A stretch of 16,578 bases of DNA from an uncultured Roseburia sp. (lineage in GTDB: Bacteria > Bacillota > Clostridia > Lachnospirales > Lachnospiraceae), in the NCBI GenBank assembly GCA_910584215.1, contig CAJTYI010000070.1, forward strand, positions 1 through 16,578. Direction: 5' to 3'. This document shows positions 1 through 6,980 of the stretch, piece by piece (positions within the stretch are counted from its first letter, which is position 1; every line of letters starts with the position of its first letter). Made by a program: the position numbers and the translations under genes. The notes beneath the pieces are model-generated. The model searched no databases. It was not told where the DNA came from and saw only the letters and a program-made list of their open reading frames with translations.

Positions 1-1
1 C

Positions 2-1177
2 TTCGAGGAGGCATATCAGGTGATCAGTCAGTCCAGCGCGCTGCCGGCTGTCTGCGGCCGTGTCTGTCCGCAGGAAAGCCAGTGTGAGGGCAAATGTATC
101 CGCGGTATCAAGAGTGAGCCGGTTGCCATCGGTAAATTGGAGCGGTTTGCGGCAGACTGGGCGAGAGAGAACGGAATCAAGCCCAAAAAAGCGGAAACGT
201 TGAATGGACACAAGGTGGCGGTGATCGGCTCGGGGCCGGCTGGGCTTACCTGTGCCGGTGATCTGGCAAAGATGGGATATGATGTCACGATCTTTGAGGC
301 ATTGCACGAAGCCGGAGGTGTTTTAAGCTACGGGATACCGGAATTTCGTCTTCCCAAACAGGAGGTGGTCGCCGCCGAGGTGGAGAATGTAAAGTCCCTG
401 GGCGTTAAGATCGAGACTAACGTTGTGATCGGTAAATCTGTGACGATTGACGAGCTGATGGAGCAGGAGGGCTTTGAGGCTGTATTTATCGGTTCCGGCG
501 CGGGGCTTCCCAAGTTTATGGGCATACCAGGCGAGCAGGCGCTCGGCGTGTTTTCCGCCAACGAGTTTTTGACTAGGACCAATCTGATGAAGGCTTACCA
601 GGAGGGTTACGATACGCCTGTACGCACCGGCAGGAAGGTCGTTGTGGTCGGCGGCGGCAACGTAGCCATGGATGCCGCGCGGACGGCAAAGCGCCTCGGA
701 GCCGAAGTGCATATCGTATACCGCCGCAGCGAAGCGGAGCTTCCGGCGCGTGTGGAGGAGGTACATCACGCGAAAGAAGAGGGGATTATCTTTGATTTAT
801 TGCAGAATCCGGTCGAGATTCTCGTCGATGAGAGCGGTTCTGTAAGCGGGGTTCGGGTGATTAAAATGGAGCTCGGCGAGCCCGACGAATCAGGCAGGAG
901 AAGTCCGGTGGAGATACCAGGGTCCGAGTACGAGATCGAGGCCGACACCGTTATCATGTCGCTGGGCACATCGCCGAATCCCTTGATTTCTTCCACCACC
1001 GAGGGACTTGACACCAACCGCAGAAAATGTATCGTGGCCGCTGAGGAGACGGGCGCGACCTCAAAAGCCGGCGTTTATGCCGGAGGAGACGCCGTGACAG
1101 GCGCAGCTACCGTTATTCTTGCCATGGGTGCCGGGAAAGCGGCAGCAAAGGGCATTGACGAGTATTTGAGTAAATAA
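2..1177 (+). CDS. gltA: NADPH-dependent glutamate synthase small subunit / NfnB-type flavoprotein, 5'-truncated by window edge
   Basis: The open frame runs in from the left edge, so the true start lies outside the window; the GTG at 20 is internal. Counting from that GTG, Cys12, Cys16, Cys22 and Cys26 form the N-terminal iron-sulfur motif (CGRVCPQESQCEGKC). An FAD-binding GSGPAG follows at 70-75, a second dinucleotide-binding motif (VVVVGGGNVAMDAA) at about 207-220, and a C-terminal AGGDAVTGAATVILAMGAG flavin motif near 356-375. This architecture is that of GltD/GltA, which moves electrons from NADPH to a partner. In anaerobic Clostridia the same family also includes NfnB/SudA, half of the NADH-dependent ferredoxin:NADP oxidoreductase. 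The partner gene would lie upstream, outside the window, so glutamate synthase and Nfn roles cannot be separated here. The family is certain; the exact role is not. Confidence 0.9.
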   Translation, partial: FEEAYQVISQSSALPAVCGRVCPQESQCEGKCIRGIKSEPVAIGKLERFAADWARENGIKPKKAETLNGHKVAVIGSGPAGLTCAGDLAKMGYDVTIFEALHEAGGVLSYGIPEFRLPKQEVVAAEVENVKSLGVKIETNVVIGKSVTIDELMEQEGFEAVFIGSGAGLPKFMGIPGEQALGVFSANEFLTRTNLMKAYQEGYDTPVRTGRKVVVVGGGNVAMDAARTAKRLGAEVHIVYRRSEAELPARVEEVHHAKEEGIIFDLLQNPVEILVDESGSVSGVRVIKMELGEPDESGRRSPVEIPGSEYEIEADTVIMSLGTSPNPLISSTTEGLDTNRRKCIVAAEETGATSKAGVYAGGDAVTGAATVILAMGAGKAAAKGIDEYLSK

Positions 1178-1256
1178 GCTACCATTGAAGAAGATACAAT
1201 AGTAACAGGGCAGCGCTGGCCGTTGCGGCTTTAGATCATTGGAGCGACACAAAAGG

Positions 1257-1350
1257 CTGTCGCATTAAGCAGAAGCATACCATAGAGAGCTTGTTTTCAT
1301 TTGAAAACGACGGGATGGGTATGATTTCTGCTTAATGCGGCAGTTTTTTT
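1257..1350 (+). terminator. Long-stem rho-independent terminator after the gltA-like gene
   Basis: The arms at 1257-1281 and 1318-1343 pair over about 24 bp, with one mismatch and a one-base bulge, and are followed directly by seven T (1344-1350). A second small hairpin (GTTTTC at 1293-1298, GAAAAC at 1303-1308) sits inside the loop. This ends transcription from the upstream gene before the fructose operon. The interval 1178-1537 otherwise holds only the downstream promoter and operator; I see no gene in it. Confidence 0.85.
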
Positions 1351-1433
1351 GTGAGAAGGTAGAATTATTATTTGGCGATTATGCACAAAAACGGTTTGCA
1401 TAAAATGTTACTATTGACAAAAATGATATTATT

Positions 1434-1463
1434 TGAAAGAAAATGAAAGAAAGTGATTGAAAT
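1434..1463 (+). promoter_or_regulatory. Candidate DeoR/FruR operator: helically phased direct repeats
   Basis: TGAAAGAAA occurs at 1434-1442 and again at 1444-1452, exactly 10 bp apart, about one helical turn. A related TTGAAAT at 1457-1463 overlaps the -35 element. DeoR-family sugar regulators often bind direct repeats near their own promoters, so autoregulation by the adjacent regulator is inferred. No binding-site consensus was checked. Confidence 0.5.
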
Positions 1464-1485
1464 GCGCGGGCATATCTGCTAAAAT
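1457..1485 (+). promoter_or_regulatory. Sigma-A type promoter of the fructose operon
   Basis: A -35 TTGAAA (1457-1462), a 17-bp spacer and an extended -10 (TGC then TAAAAT at 1480-1485) lie about 50 bp before the regulator start codon. It would drive the regulator, kinase, permease and perhaps HPr genes as one unit. A TTGACA at 1414-1419 has no matching -10. Confidence 0.65.
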
Positions 1486-1537
1486 TCCATCATAAACAAT
1501 CAAAATATTTCAAATTCAATTAAAAGGGAGGTGTAAT

Positions 1538-2284
1538 ATGCTGACAGAGGAGAGATATGCCATGATCCTGGAGACGGTGAATAAACAGAAAAGCGTTGGC
1601 CTTAATGAGCTGTGTACGCTGCTTCACACCTCGGAGTCAACGATTCGCAGAGATCTTGGCGTGCTGGCGGAAAAGGGAATGCTCACGAAAGTAAGGGGCG
1701 GGGCGCTGGCGCTCGACGATCATTTTGCAGTGGCCGAGCGCAATATTGAAGAAAAATCGGCGCTCTTTCAGGAAGAGAAAGAGGCAATCGCGCGATATGC
1801 GGCGTCGCTGCTTGACGACGGCGAGTTTGTGTTTATCGATGCGGGGACGACGACGGAGAAAATGATTGATTATATGCCGATGAAGCATATCACGTTTGTG
1901 ACAAACGCCTTTGTACATGCAAAAAAGCTGGCGCAGAGAGGATTTAAGGTGTATCTTCCGGCCGGCGAGGTGAAGCTTTCCACGGAGGCGATCGTCGGGG
2001 CGGAGTGCCAGCTCAGTCTGCAAAATTACAATTTTACTAAATGCTTTGTCGGCGTCAACGGGATTTCCAGGGCCGGGGGATTTTCAACGCCGGACCCAAG
2101 AGAGGCCAGCGTGAAAAAGACGGTGATAAACCATAGCCATGCGGTCTATGTGCTGGCAGATCATTCAAAGTTTGATAAGGTTACGGCCGTGACATTTGCC
2201 CAGCTTCAAAGAGGGCAGATCATCACTGACAGAATCGAGGACAAAAAATATCACCAGGAGACATCGATCAAGGAGGTGTTGTAA
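1538..2284 (+). CDS. fruR: DeoR-family transcriptional regulator of the fructose operon
   Basis: This is a cytoplasmic DNA-binding repressor of 248 residues, the usual DeoR length. The N-terminal winged helix-turn-helix spans about residues 3-57, with the recognition stretch ESTIRRDLGVLAEKG at 33-47 and the family's KVRGGA after it. The sugar-phosphate sensing domain covers about 75-235 and shows DAGTTTEKM (101-109) and VTNAF (121-125), where the effector phosphate is normally bound. Its position as first gene before 1-phosphofructokinase and the fructose permease makes it the likely fructose-1-phosphate-responsive regulator. The ATG at 1538 has a strong GGGAGGTG binding site. The next gene starts 3 bp after its stop, so the two are cotranscribed. 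The symbol rests on context, not on a distinctive sequence feature. Confidence 0.88.
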   Translation: MLTEERYAMILETVNKQKSVGLNELCTLLHTSESTIRRDLGVLAEKGMLTKVRGGALALDDHFAVAERNIEEKSALFQEEKEAIARYAASLLDDGEFVFIDAGTTTEKMIDYMPMKHITFVTNAFVHAKKLAQRGFKVYLPAGEVKLSTEAIVGAECQLSLQNYNFTKCFVGVNGISRAGGFSTPDPREASVKKTVINHSHAVYVLADHSKFDKVTAVTFAQLQRGQIITDRIEDKKYHQETSIKEVL

Positions 2285-2287
2285 GTA

Positions 2288-3196
2288 ATGATCTATACGG
2301 TTACCTTTAATCCTGCCATTGACTATGTCGTGCACACAGGGGCTATGGCGCTCGGCAGTGTCAACCGCTTGGAGCGGGAGGAGATCTATTTTGGCGGAAA
2401 GGGCATCAATGTGTCGCTTGTTCTGCACGAGCTTGGCATCAAGTCGAGGGCGCTTGGCTTTCTGGCAGGTTTTACGGGAGATGCCATCGAGAGCGGGGTA
2501 GCCCGCAAAGGGATTGAGACAGATTTTGTGTTTTTGAGCGAGGGTTTTTCCAGAATCAACATTAAGATCAAATCCGGGCAGGAGACTGAGCTAAATGGCC
2601 AGGGGCCGGCGATCGGGGAGGAGGCGCTCTCGAAGCTTTTCCAAAAGTTAGACAGACTGGAGGATGGCGATGTCATCGTACTTGCCGGGAGCATACCGTC
2701 TTCCCTGCCTTCCGACATTTATGAGAACATATTAAAATATCTGGCGGGGAAGAAGATACGCGCCGTGGTGGATGCCACAAATGATTTGCTGATGAATGTA
2801 TTAAAATACAGGCCGTTTTTGATTAAGCCCAACAACCATGAGCTCGGTGAAATGTTTGGCGTGACGCTTCGTTCCAAGGAAGAGATCGTGGCCTATGCGG
2901 CAAAGCTCAAAGAGATGGGCGCGCAAAACGTGCTTGTGTCGATGGCGGGCGACGGAGCGCTGCTGCTCGACGAATATGGAGAGACACATAGCTGCGGCGC
3001 ATGCCAGGGAAGCTTGAAAAACTCAGTCGGCGCGGGAGATTCTATGGTGGCGGGTTTTCTGGCCGGCATAGAGACGGGAGATTATGCATACGCGCTCAAA
3101 CTTGGCACGGCAGCCGGGGGGGCGACGGCATTTTCGGACGGTCTGGCGCAGCGTGAAACGATCGAGGGGCTGCTCAAGCAGCTCACAGGCAAGTGA
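2288..3196 (+). CDS. fruK: 1-phosphofructokinase (PfkB family)
   Basis: FruK phosphorylates fructose-1-phosphate, the product of the fructose PTS, to fructose-1,6-bisphosphate for glycolysis. At 302 residues it has the normal length. It begins with the family's TVTFNPAIDYVV, with Asp12 as substrate contact. GGKGINVS (36-43) is the first PfkB signature, and GAGDSMVAGFLAG (248-260) the second, with Asp251 as the predicted catalytic base. KPNNHELGEMFG (180-191) is also typical of the 1-PFK/tagatose-6-phosphate kinase branch. The AGGAGG binding site overlaps the end of the regulator gene and the intergenic gap is 3 bp. Tagatose-6-phosphate kinase is the main alternative, but the fructose permease immediately downstream favours FruK. 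Confidence 0.93.
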   Translation: MIYTVTFNPAIDYVVHTGAMALGSVNRLEREEIYFGGKGINVSLVLHELGIKSRALGFLAGFTGDAIESGVARKGIETDFVFLSEGFSRINIKIKSGQETELNGQGPAIGEEALSKLFQKLDRLEDGDVIVLAGSIPSSLPSDIYENILKYLAGKKIRAVVDATNDLLMNVLKYRPFLIKPNNHELGEMFGVTLRSKEEIVAYAAKLKEMGAQNVLVSMAGDGALLLDEYGETHSCGACQGSLKNSVGAGDSMVAGFLAGIETGDYAYALKLGTAAGGATAFSDGLAQRETIEGLLKQLTGK

Positions 3197-3236
3197 AATC
3201 AAAAAAATATACAAGCGTATGATAGGGAGGGATAAT

Positions 3237-5141
3237 ATGCGTATTGTTGATCTGCTAAACAAAGAAAGCATCGCACTGCATGCGGCTCCGAAGAGCAAAA
3301 TGGACGCGATCGACCAGTTGGTGCAGCTGCAGGCTGCGGGCGGAAAGATTGCCGACTTGCCGGAATACAAAAAGGGTATTCTCGCGCGGGAGGAGATGGG
3401 CTCTACCGCAGTCGGCGAGGGTATCGCCATTCCACATGCGAAAAGTGACGCAGTGACGGAACCGTCGCTGGCGGCGATGACAGTTCCGGGTGGCGTGGAT
3501 TATGAAGCGCTCGATGAGGAACCGTCGAACCTGCTTTTTATGATTGCGGCGCCCAACGACGGTGACGTACATTTGGAGGTGTTGTCGCGATTGATGACGA
3601 TTCTGATGGATGAAGCGTTTCGTGCAAAGCTGCTTGCGGCGGAGCGTGTGGAAGATTTCCTGCGAATTATCGATGACATGGAGAAACAAAAATACCCGGA
3701 AGAAAAGAGTGTGGAAGCAAAAGTCCAATCCGGTTTCAGAGTGCTCGCAGTGACCGCCTGTCCGACCGGTATTGCTCACACCTACATGGCGGCGGAGGCA
3801 CTGGAGAAAGCGGGGGAGAAGCTTGGCATTTCGATCAAAGTGGAGACAAATGGTTCCGGCGGAGCCAAAAACATACTCACACAGGCGGAGATCGACGCGT
3901 GTGACGGCATTATCGTCGCGGCGGATAAGAGTGTGGAAATGTCAAGATTTGACGGCAAACGGGTAATTAAGACAAAAGTGTCAGACGGCATTAAGATTCC
4001 GGAAGAGCTGATTCAAAAGATTGCGGCAAAAGACGCGCCGGTTTATCACCATGCAGGCGCAAAGGCGGACGAAGATACGGCAGATGGCGAAAGCTTTGGC
4101 CGAAAACTCTATAAACATCTGATGAACGGCGTCTCTAACATGCTGCCGTTCACCGTTGCAGGGGGCATTTTTATCGCGCTGGCATTTTTGATTGACAGTG
4201 TTGCGGGGGCGCCCCATGACGCGGGATTTGGCACGCACACGGCAGTTGCGGCGTTTTTTAAGACCATCGGCGGCTATGCGTTCAACTTTATGATACCGGT
4301 GCTGGCCGGGTATATCGGCAAGAGTATCGCCGACCGTCCAGGTTTTCTCGTGGGTATGGTGGGCGGTTATCTGGCGACGACGGGCGCGACCTTTGCAAAT
4401 GTCGGCGGTGAAGTGCCGTCGGGCTTTCTCGGCGCTTTGTTGGCAGGCTTTGCGGGCGGTTTTCTCATGCTGATGATCGAAAAACTCTGCGATAAGATGC
4501 CGAAGTCTTTAAACGGTATTAAGCCGGTGCTCATATATCCTCTCGCGGGGCTTGCTATTATTGCGGTGATTATGTGTGCGATCAATCCGTTTATGGGCAT
4601 GATTAATACGGGACTCGCTGACTTCTTGAGCAGTATGGGCGGTAAGAGCAAGATCGTTCTTGGCTGTATCCTTGGCGCGATGATGTCGGTGGATATGGGA
4701 GGTCCGTTCAACAAAGCGGCGTATGTTTTCGGCTCTGCTGCCATCGCGTCCGGCAACTACGATATCATGGCGGCAGTGATGATCGGCGGCATGGTTCCGC
4801 CGATTGCGATAGCGCTCTCGACCACATTTTTTAAAGACCGCTGGACGGAGGAGGAGCGCAAAAACGGCGCGGTCAATTATATTATGGGACTTAGCTTTAT
4901 CACCGAGGGAGCCATTCCCTACGCGGCCTCAGACCCGCTTCGCGTGATACCTGCCTGTATGATCGGAGCCGCCGTAGCAGGCGGATTGTCGATGACCTTT
5001 GGCTGTACGCTGATGGCGCCGCACGGAGGAATCTTTGTCTTAGCGGTGGTAGGGCATTGGCCGATGTATCTGCTTTCTCTGGCAGTTGGTTCCCTGGTGG
5101 GGATGCTGCTACTCACCGTATTCAAGAAAATTAAAAAATAA
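3237..5141 (+). CDS. fruA: PTS fructose transporter subunit IIABC
   Basis: This membrane permease takes up fructose and phosphorylates it to fructose-1-phosphate. I chose the ATG at 3237: it has AGGGAGG six bases upstream, and the protein then begins with the IIA start MRIVDLLNKESI; the frame is open further upstream but overlaps fruK. The 634 residues are close to the usual length of three-domain FruA. Domain IIA is about 1-150, with phosphorylated His67 in EGIAIPHAKS. Domain IIB is about 165-265, with phospho-Cys175 in VTACPTGIAHTYMAAEA. Domain IIC is about 290-634, a multi-helix region that begins at the HLMNGVSNMLPFTVAGG motif and holds the fructose IIC sequence GGPFNKAAY. It lies 40 bp after fruK in the same operon. 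Confidence 0.95.
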   Translation: MRIVDLLNKESIALHAAPKSKMDAIDQLVQLQAAGGKIADLPEYKKGILAREEMGSTAVGEGIAIPHAKSDAVTEPSLAAMTVPGGVDYEALDEEPSNLLFMIAAPNDGDVHLEVLSRLMTILMDEAFRAKLLAAERVEDFLRIIDDMEKQKYPEEKSVEAKVQSGFRVLAVTACPTGIAHTYMAAEALEKAGEKLGISIKVETNGSGGAKNILTQAEIDACDGIIVAADKSVEMSRFDGKRVIKTKVSDGIKIPEELIQKIAAKDAPVYHHAGAKADEDTADGESFGRKLYKHLMNGVSNMLPFTVAGGIFIALAFLIDSVAGAPHDAGFGTHTAVAAFFKTIGGYAFNFMIPVLAGYIGKSIADRPGFLVGMVGGYLATTGATFANVGGEVPSGFLGALLAGFAGGFLMLMIEKLCDKMPKSLNGIKPVLIYPLAGLAIIAVIMCAINPFMGMINTGLADFLSSMGGKSKIVLGCILGAMMSVDMGGPFNKAAYVFGSAAIASGNYDIMAAVMIGGMVPPIAIALSTTFFKDRWTEEERKNGAVNYIMGLSFITEGAIPYAASDPLRVIPACMIGAAVAGGLSMTFGCTLMAPHGGIFVLAVVGHWPMYLLSLAVGSLVGMLLLTVFKKIKK

Positions 5142-5148
5142 AATCAGG

Positions 5149-5205
5149 AAATCATAAAGAACCATGATTTATGCCTGCGGTTGTGTTCACACAGACGCGG
5201 GGGCA
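5149..5205 (+). other. Two inverted repeats between the permease and HPr genes
   Basis: AAATCAT (5149-5155) pairs with ATGATTT (5164-5170). A second dyad at 5172-5205 pairs TGCC..GCG..TTGTGT with ACACA..CGC..GGCA, with one bulge and small mismatches. Neither is followed by a T tract, so they do not look like terminators. They could be mRNA processing or stability elements that set HPr expression apart from the permease. No convincing separate promoter was seen in 5142-5264. Confidence 0.4.
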
Positions 5206-5264
5206 CAAAATGGTGCACAATAAATAGTAAAGATATCATAGAGAAAGGATAGGAGGAAATAAAT

Positions 5265-5531
5265 ATGGTAGCAAAAAAAGTGACAGTGGTAAACGAGCAG
5301 GGACTTCACATGAGACCGGCAGGAATTTTGGCAAAGGCAGTGGCAGCGCACAAAGAGTGCAAAACGACGCTGCATGTAAACGGCAAAGAGGTAAACGCAA
5401 AAGCGGTGATGCAGATCATGTCTGCCGGCATCAAGTGCGGCATGGAAGTGGAGATTGTCTGTGAGGGGGAAATGGAGCAGGCAGTTCTCGATGAAATTGC
5501 CGGGATGTTTGCGGAGGGCTTTGGAGAATAG
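5265..5531 (+). CDS. HPr-family phosphocarrier protein, lacking the regulatory serine
   Basis: HPr passes phosphate from enzyme I to the sugar-specific IIA domain, in the cytoplasm. At 88 residues it has the standard length. The active-site segment GLHMRPAG (13-20) keeps His15, Arg17 and Pro18. Aligned to Bacillus subtilis HPr, the segment VNLKSIM reads VNAKAVM here, so the position of Ser46 (phosphorylated by HPr kinase) is Ala47, one residue later because of a single-residue insertion before it. It should therefore work in transport but not serve as a Ser-phosphorylated CcpA corepressor. It is last in the fructose operon, with an AGGAGG site upstream, which suggests a fructose-dedicated HPr comparable in role to FPr. 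Enzyme I is not in the window. Confidence 0.93.
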   Translation: MVAKKVTVVNEQGLHMRPAGILAKAVAAHKECKTTLHVNGKEVNAKAVMQIMSAGIKCGMEVEIVCEGEMEQAVLDEIAGMFAEGFGE

Positions 5532-5559
5532 ACGTCTTGTCCCAAACGGTATCGCAAGA

Positions 5560-5613
5560 ACAGAGAACAGGGAGGCTGCGGTCACAACGACCGGCAGCCT
5601 CCCTGTTCTCTGT
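5560..5613. repeat. Strong inverted repeat after the HPr gene
   Basis: The 20-bp arms 5560-5579 and 5594-5613 are perfectly complementary, and the inner CGGTC/GACCG adds further pairs with a one-base bulge. It lies 28 bp after the HPr stop and could end or stabilise the fru transcript. It is followed by TGTATTTCAG, not a T run, so it is not a standard intrinsic terminator. Confidence 0.7.
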
Positions 5614-5694
5614 ATTTCAGCCTGTTCTCTTTCACTGGGCGAACTGACACAAGAGGTCGGCAGCCTTCCTGTTCTCTGTATTTCAGCCTGTTCT
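5592..5694. repeat. Tandem duplication of the right arm of the inverted repeat
   Basis: The 37-bp segment 5592-5628 recurs at 5658-5694 with one mismatch (C5601/T5667), a 66-bp period. Each copy contains the decamer CCTGTTCTCT twice (5602, 5621, 5668, and 5687 with one change). The single left arm upstream can therefore pair with either copy. Confidence 0.8.
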
Positions 5695-5723
5695 TTGCAG
5701 GCGGACTGCTTGTACCCTGTATG

Positions 5724-5750
5724 TGCGGCTCCCCCGCTCGGTGGGCCGCA
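5724..5750. terminator. GC-rich hairpin between convergent genes
   Basis: TGCGGC (5724-5729) pairs perfectly with GCCGCA (5745-5750), with extra C-G pairs possible inside. It lies between the ends of the HPr gene and the convergent PLP-enzyme gene and could act in both directions. No proper T tract follows on either side, so terminator function is uncertain. Confidence 0.35.
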
Positions 5751-5787
5751 ACTGCAATATTTGTTAAAACTTGATTTTATAAATCTA

Positions 5788-6876
5788 TCAACCGAGGAGA
5801 CAGCGTATCAATTTATCGTTATCTTCTTTTGACATAAAGCAGAAGCGGATGAATTTATTGTCCAGAAATGGAAAGGTCGAACAGTCGCGAATCATCATCT
5901 TCTGACGTATCGCCCGGTCAAAGAGCTCCGATGAAGTTAAGTTATCATTTAATATATGGGCCAGCATGAAATTCCCGTGGGGCTTGTATACCTTAAAATC
6001 GGGGTGAGACGCAAATAAGTCGTAGATTCTCGTTCGTTCTGTGGAAATCAGAGATTTGGTGGCGTCGATATAGGCGGTGTCCGCAAACATGGTCTCCCCG
6101 GCAACCACGGCGAGAGAATTGATGGTCCACGGGTTTTTGCGCGTGTTGATAGATTTTATTAAATCGCGATTTCCTGTAATCGCGTAGCCCAGGCGCAGAC
6201 CCGGCGCTGCAAAAAATTTGGAAGTGCCGCGCAGGATGATGATATTGTTGTAATAGTTGGAGAGAGAGACCGCGGAGATCTCCCGCTGATTGTCCGCAAA
6301 TTCGACATAGGTCTCGTCCACCATCACATAGATGTCGTACTGTTTGCAGGCGTCCAAAATTTGGCGCATTTCTTTTTTGTTGATGCAGGAAGAGGTGGGG
6401 TTATTGGGGTTGCACAGGACCAAAAGGTCAATACGTTCATTTAGATTGGAAAGAAAATCTGTTACGTTCAGTCGAAAGTCGTCCTCCTCGCGCAGCGGAT
6501 AGTAGAGCGTGCTGCCGCCGCCCAGAGCGATCTCGCGCTCGTACTCGGAGTAGGTGGGGCCGATGACGAGCGCTTTTTGGGGATGTTCGATCTGAATGAA
6601 AAGCGAGATCAGTTCCGTGGAGCCGTTGCCGACGATCACATTTTCATAGTCGGTATCGCAGTACGCGGCGATGCGCTTGCGCAGAGAAGTATATTCGCGG
6701 TCCGGGTATGTGGTGATCGCGTCGATTTGGCTGGCAAGAGCCTCACGAAGCATGGGAGAGACGCCCAGGGGGTTGACATTTGCGGAGAAGCTTACAATTT
6801 CCTCCTTGCGAATATGGTAAATTTGTTCTATCGTCTCCAAATCACTGCCGTGAAAATGGTCTTTGTGTTTTAGCAT
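5788..6876 (-). CDS. PLP-dependent aminotransferase-fold enzyme of the CobD/HisC group
   Basis: This is a cytoplasmic fold-type I PLP enzyme of 362 residues, near the normal length. It shows the CobD-like opening HFHGSDLETI and SFSANVNPLG (29-38), NGSTELI (84-90), the CNPNNPTSS motif (155-163), VDETYVEF (186-193) and the PLP lysine Lys220 in GTSKFFAAPGLRLGYA. The carboxylate-binding arginine lies in the C-terminal FIRFCF. The N-terminal motifs fit threonine-phosphate decarboxylase (CobD, making aminopropanol phosphate for cobalamin) better than histidinol-phosphate aminotransferase, but no cobalamin or histidine gene is adjacent, so the substrate is open. The ATG at 6876 has TGGAGG nine bases upstream. 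The gene is monocistronic here, with its own promoter. Confidence 0.85.
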   Translation of the reverse strand: MLKHKDHFHGSDLETIEQIYHIRKEEIVSFSANVNPLGVSPMLREALASQIDAITTYPDREYTSLRKRIAAYCDTDYENVIVGNGSTELISLFIQIEHPQKALVIGPTYSEYEREIALGGGSTLYYPLREEDDFRLNVTDFLSNLNERIDLLVLCNPNNPTSSCINKKEMRQILDACKQYDIYVMVDETYVEFADNQREISAVSLSNYYNNIIILRGTSKFFAAPGLRLGYAITGNRDLIKSINTRKNPWTINSLAVVAGETMFADTAYIDATKSLISTERTRIYDLFASHPDFKVYKPHGNFMLAHILNDNLTSSELFDRAIRQKMMIRDCSTFPFLDNKFIRFCFMSKEDNDKLIRCLLG

Positions 6877-6904
6877 TGATTAGTCCTCCATTTTAGTTTA
6901 TAAT
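6876..6904 (+). promoter_or_regulatory. Promoter of the four-gene 6981-13880 operon
   Basis: TTGATT (6876-6881), a 17-bp spacer and a perfect TATAAT (6899-6904) give a predicted start near 6911 and a leader of about 70 bases. The -35 element touches the start codon of the divergent PLP-enzyme gene. Confidence 0.65.
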
Positions 6905-6906
6905 TT

Positions 6907-6934
6907 ATTATAACTATTGCTTACGAAAAATCAA
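6907..6934 (-). promoter_or_regulatory. Promoter of the PLP-enzyme gene
   Basis: On the minus strand, TTGATT (6934-6929), a 16-bp spacer and a perfect TATAAT (6912-6907) predict a start near 6900, about 25 bases before the ATG. Its -10 lies two bases from the -10 of the plus-strand promoter, so the two cannot be occupied together. Confidence 0.65.
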
Positions 6935-6980
6935 CAGAAGTGATTAAAAAGCAGCAAAAAAGAAAAAGCAGGTGTAGATT

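Noticed and set aside
323..769. Minus-strand frame of 148 codons inside the gltA-like gene
   Set aside because: It is antisense to a clearly conserved flavoprotein and shows no family motif or ribosome binding site. The same applies to other long antisense frames, such as 3255-3779, 10011-10517 and 13263-13859.
3084..3236. Upstream extension of the fructose permease frame
   Set aside because: It lies within fruK in another frame; the ATG at 3237 has a strong ribosome binding site and begins exactly at the IIA domain.
5560..5620. Standard intrinsic terminator for the fru operon
   Set aside because: The stem is strong but is followed by TGTATTTCAG with no T run, so it is listed as an inverted repeat of unknown function.
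5455..5832. Open frame of 125 codons across the repeat region after HPr
   Set aside because: It overlaps the ends of both flanking genes, has no ribosome binding site, and its middle is the translated DNA duplication, giving the same short peptide twice.
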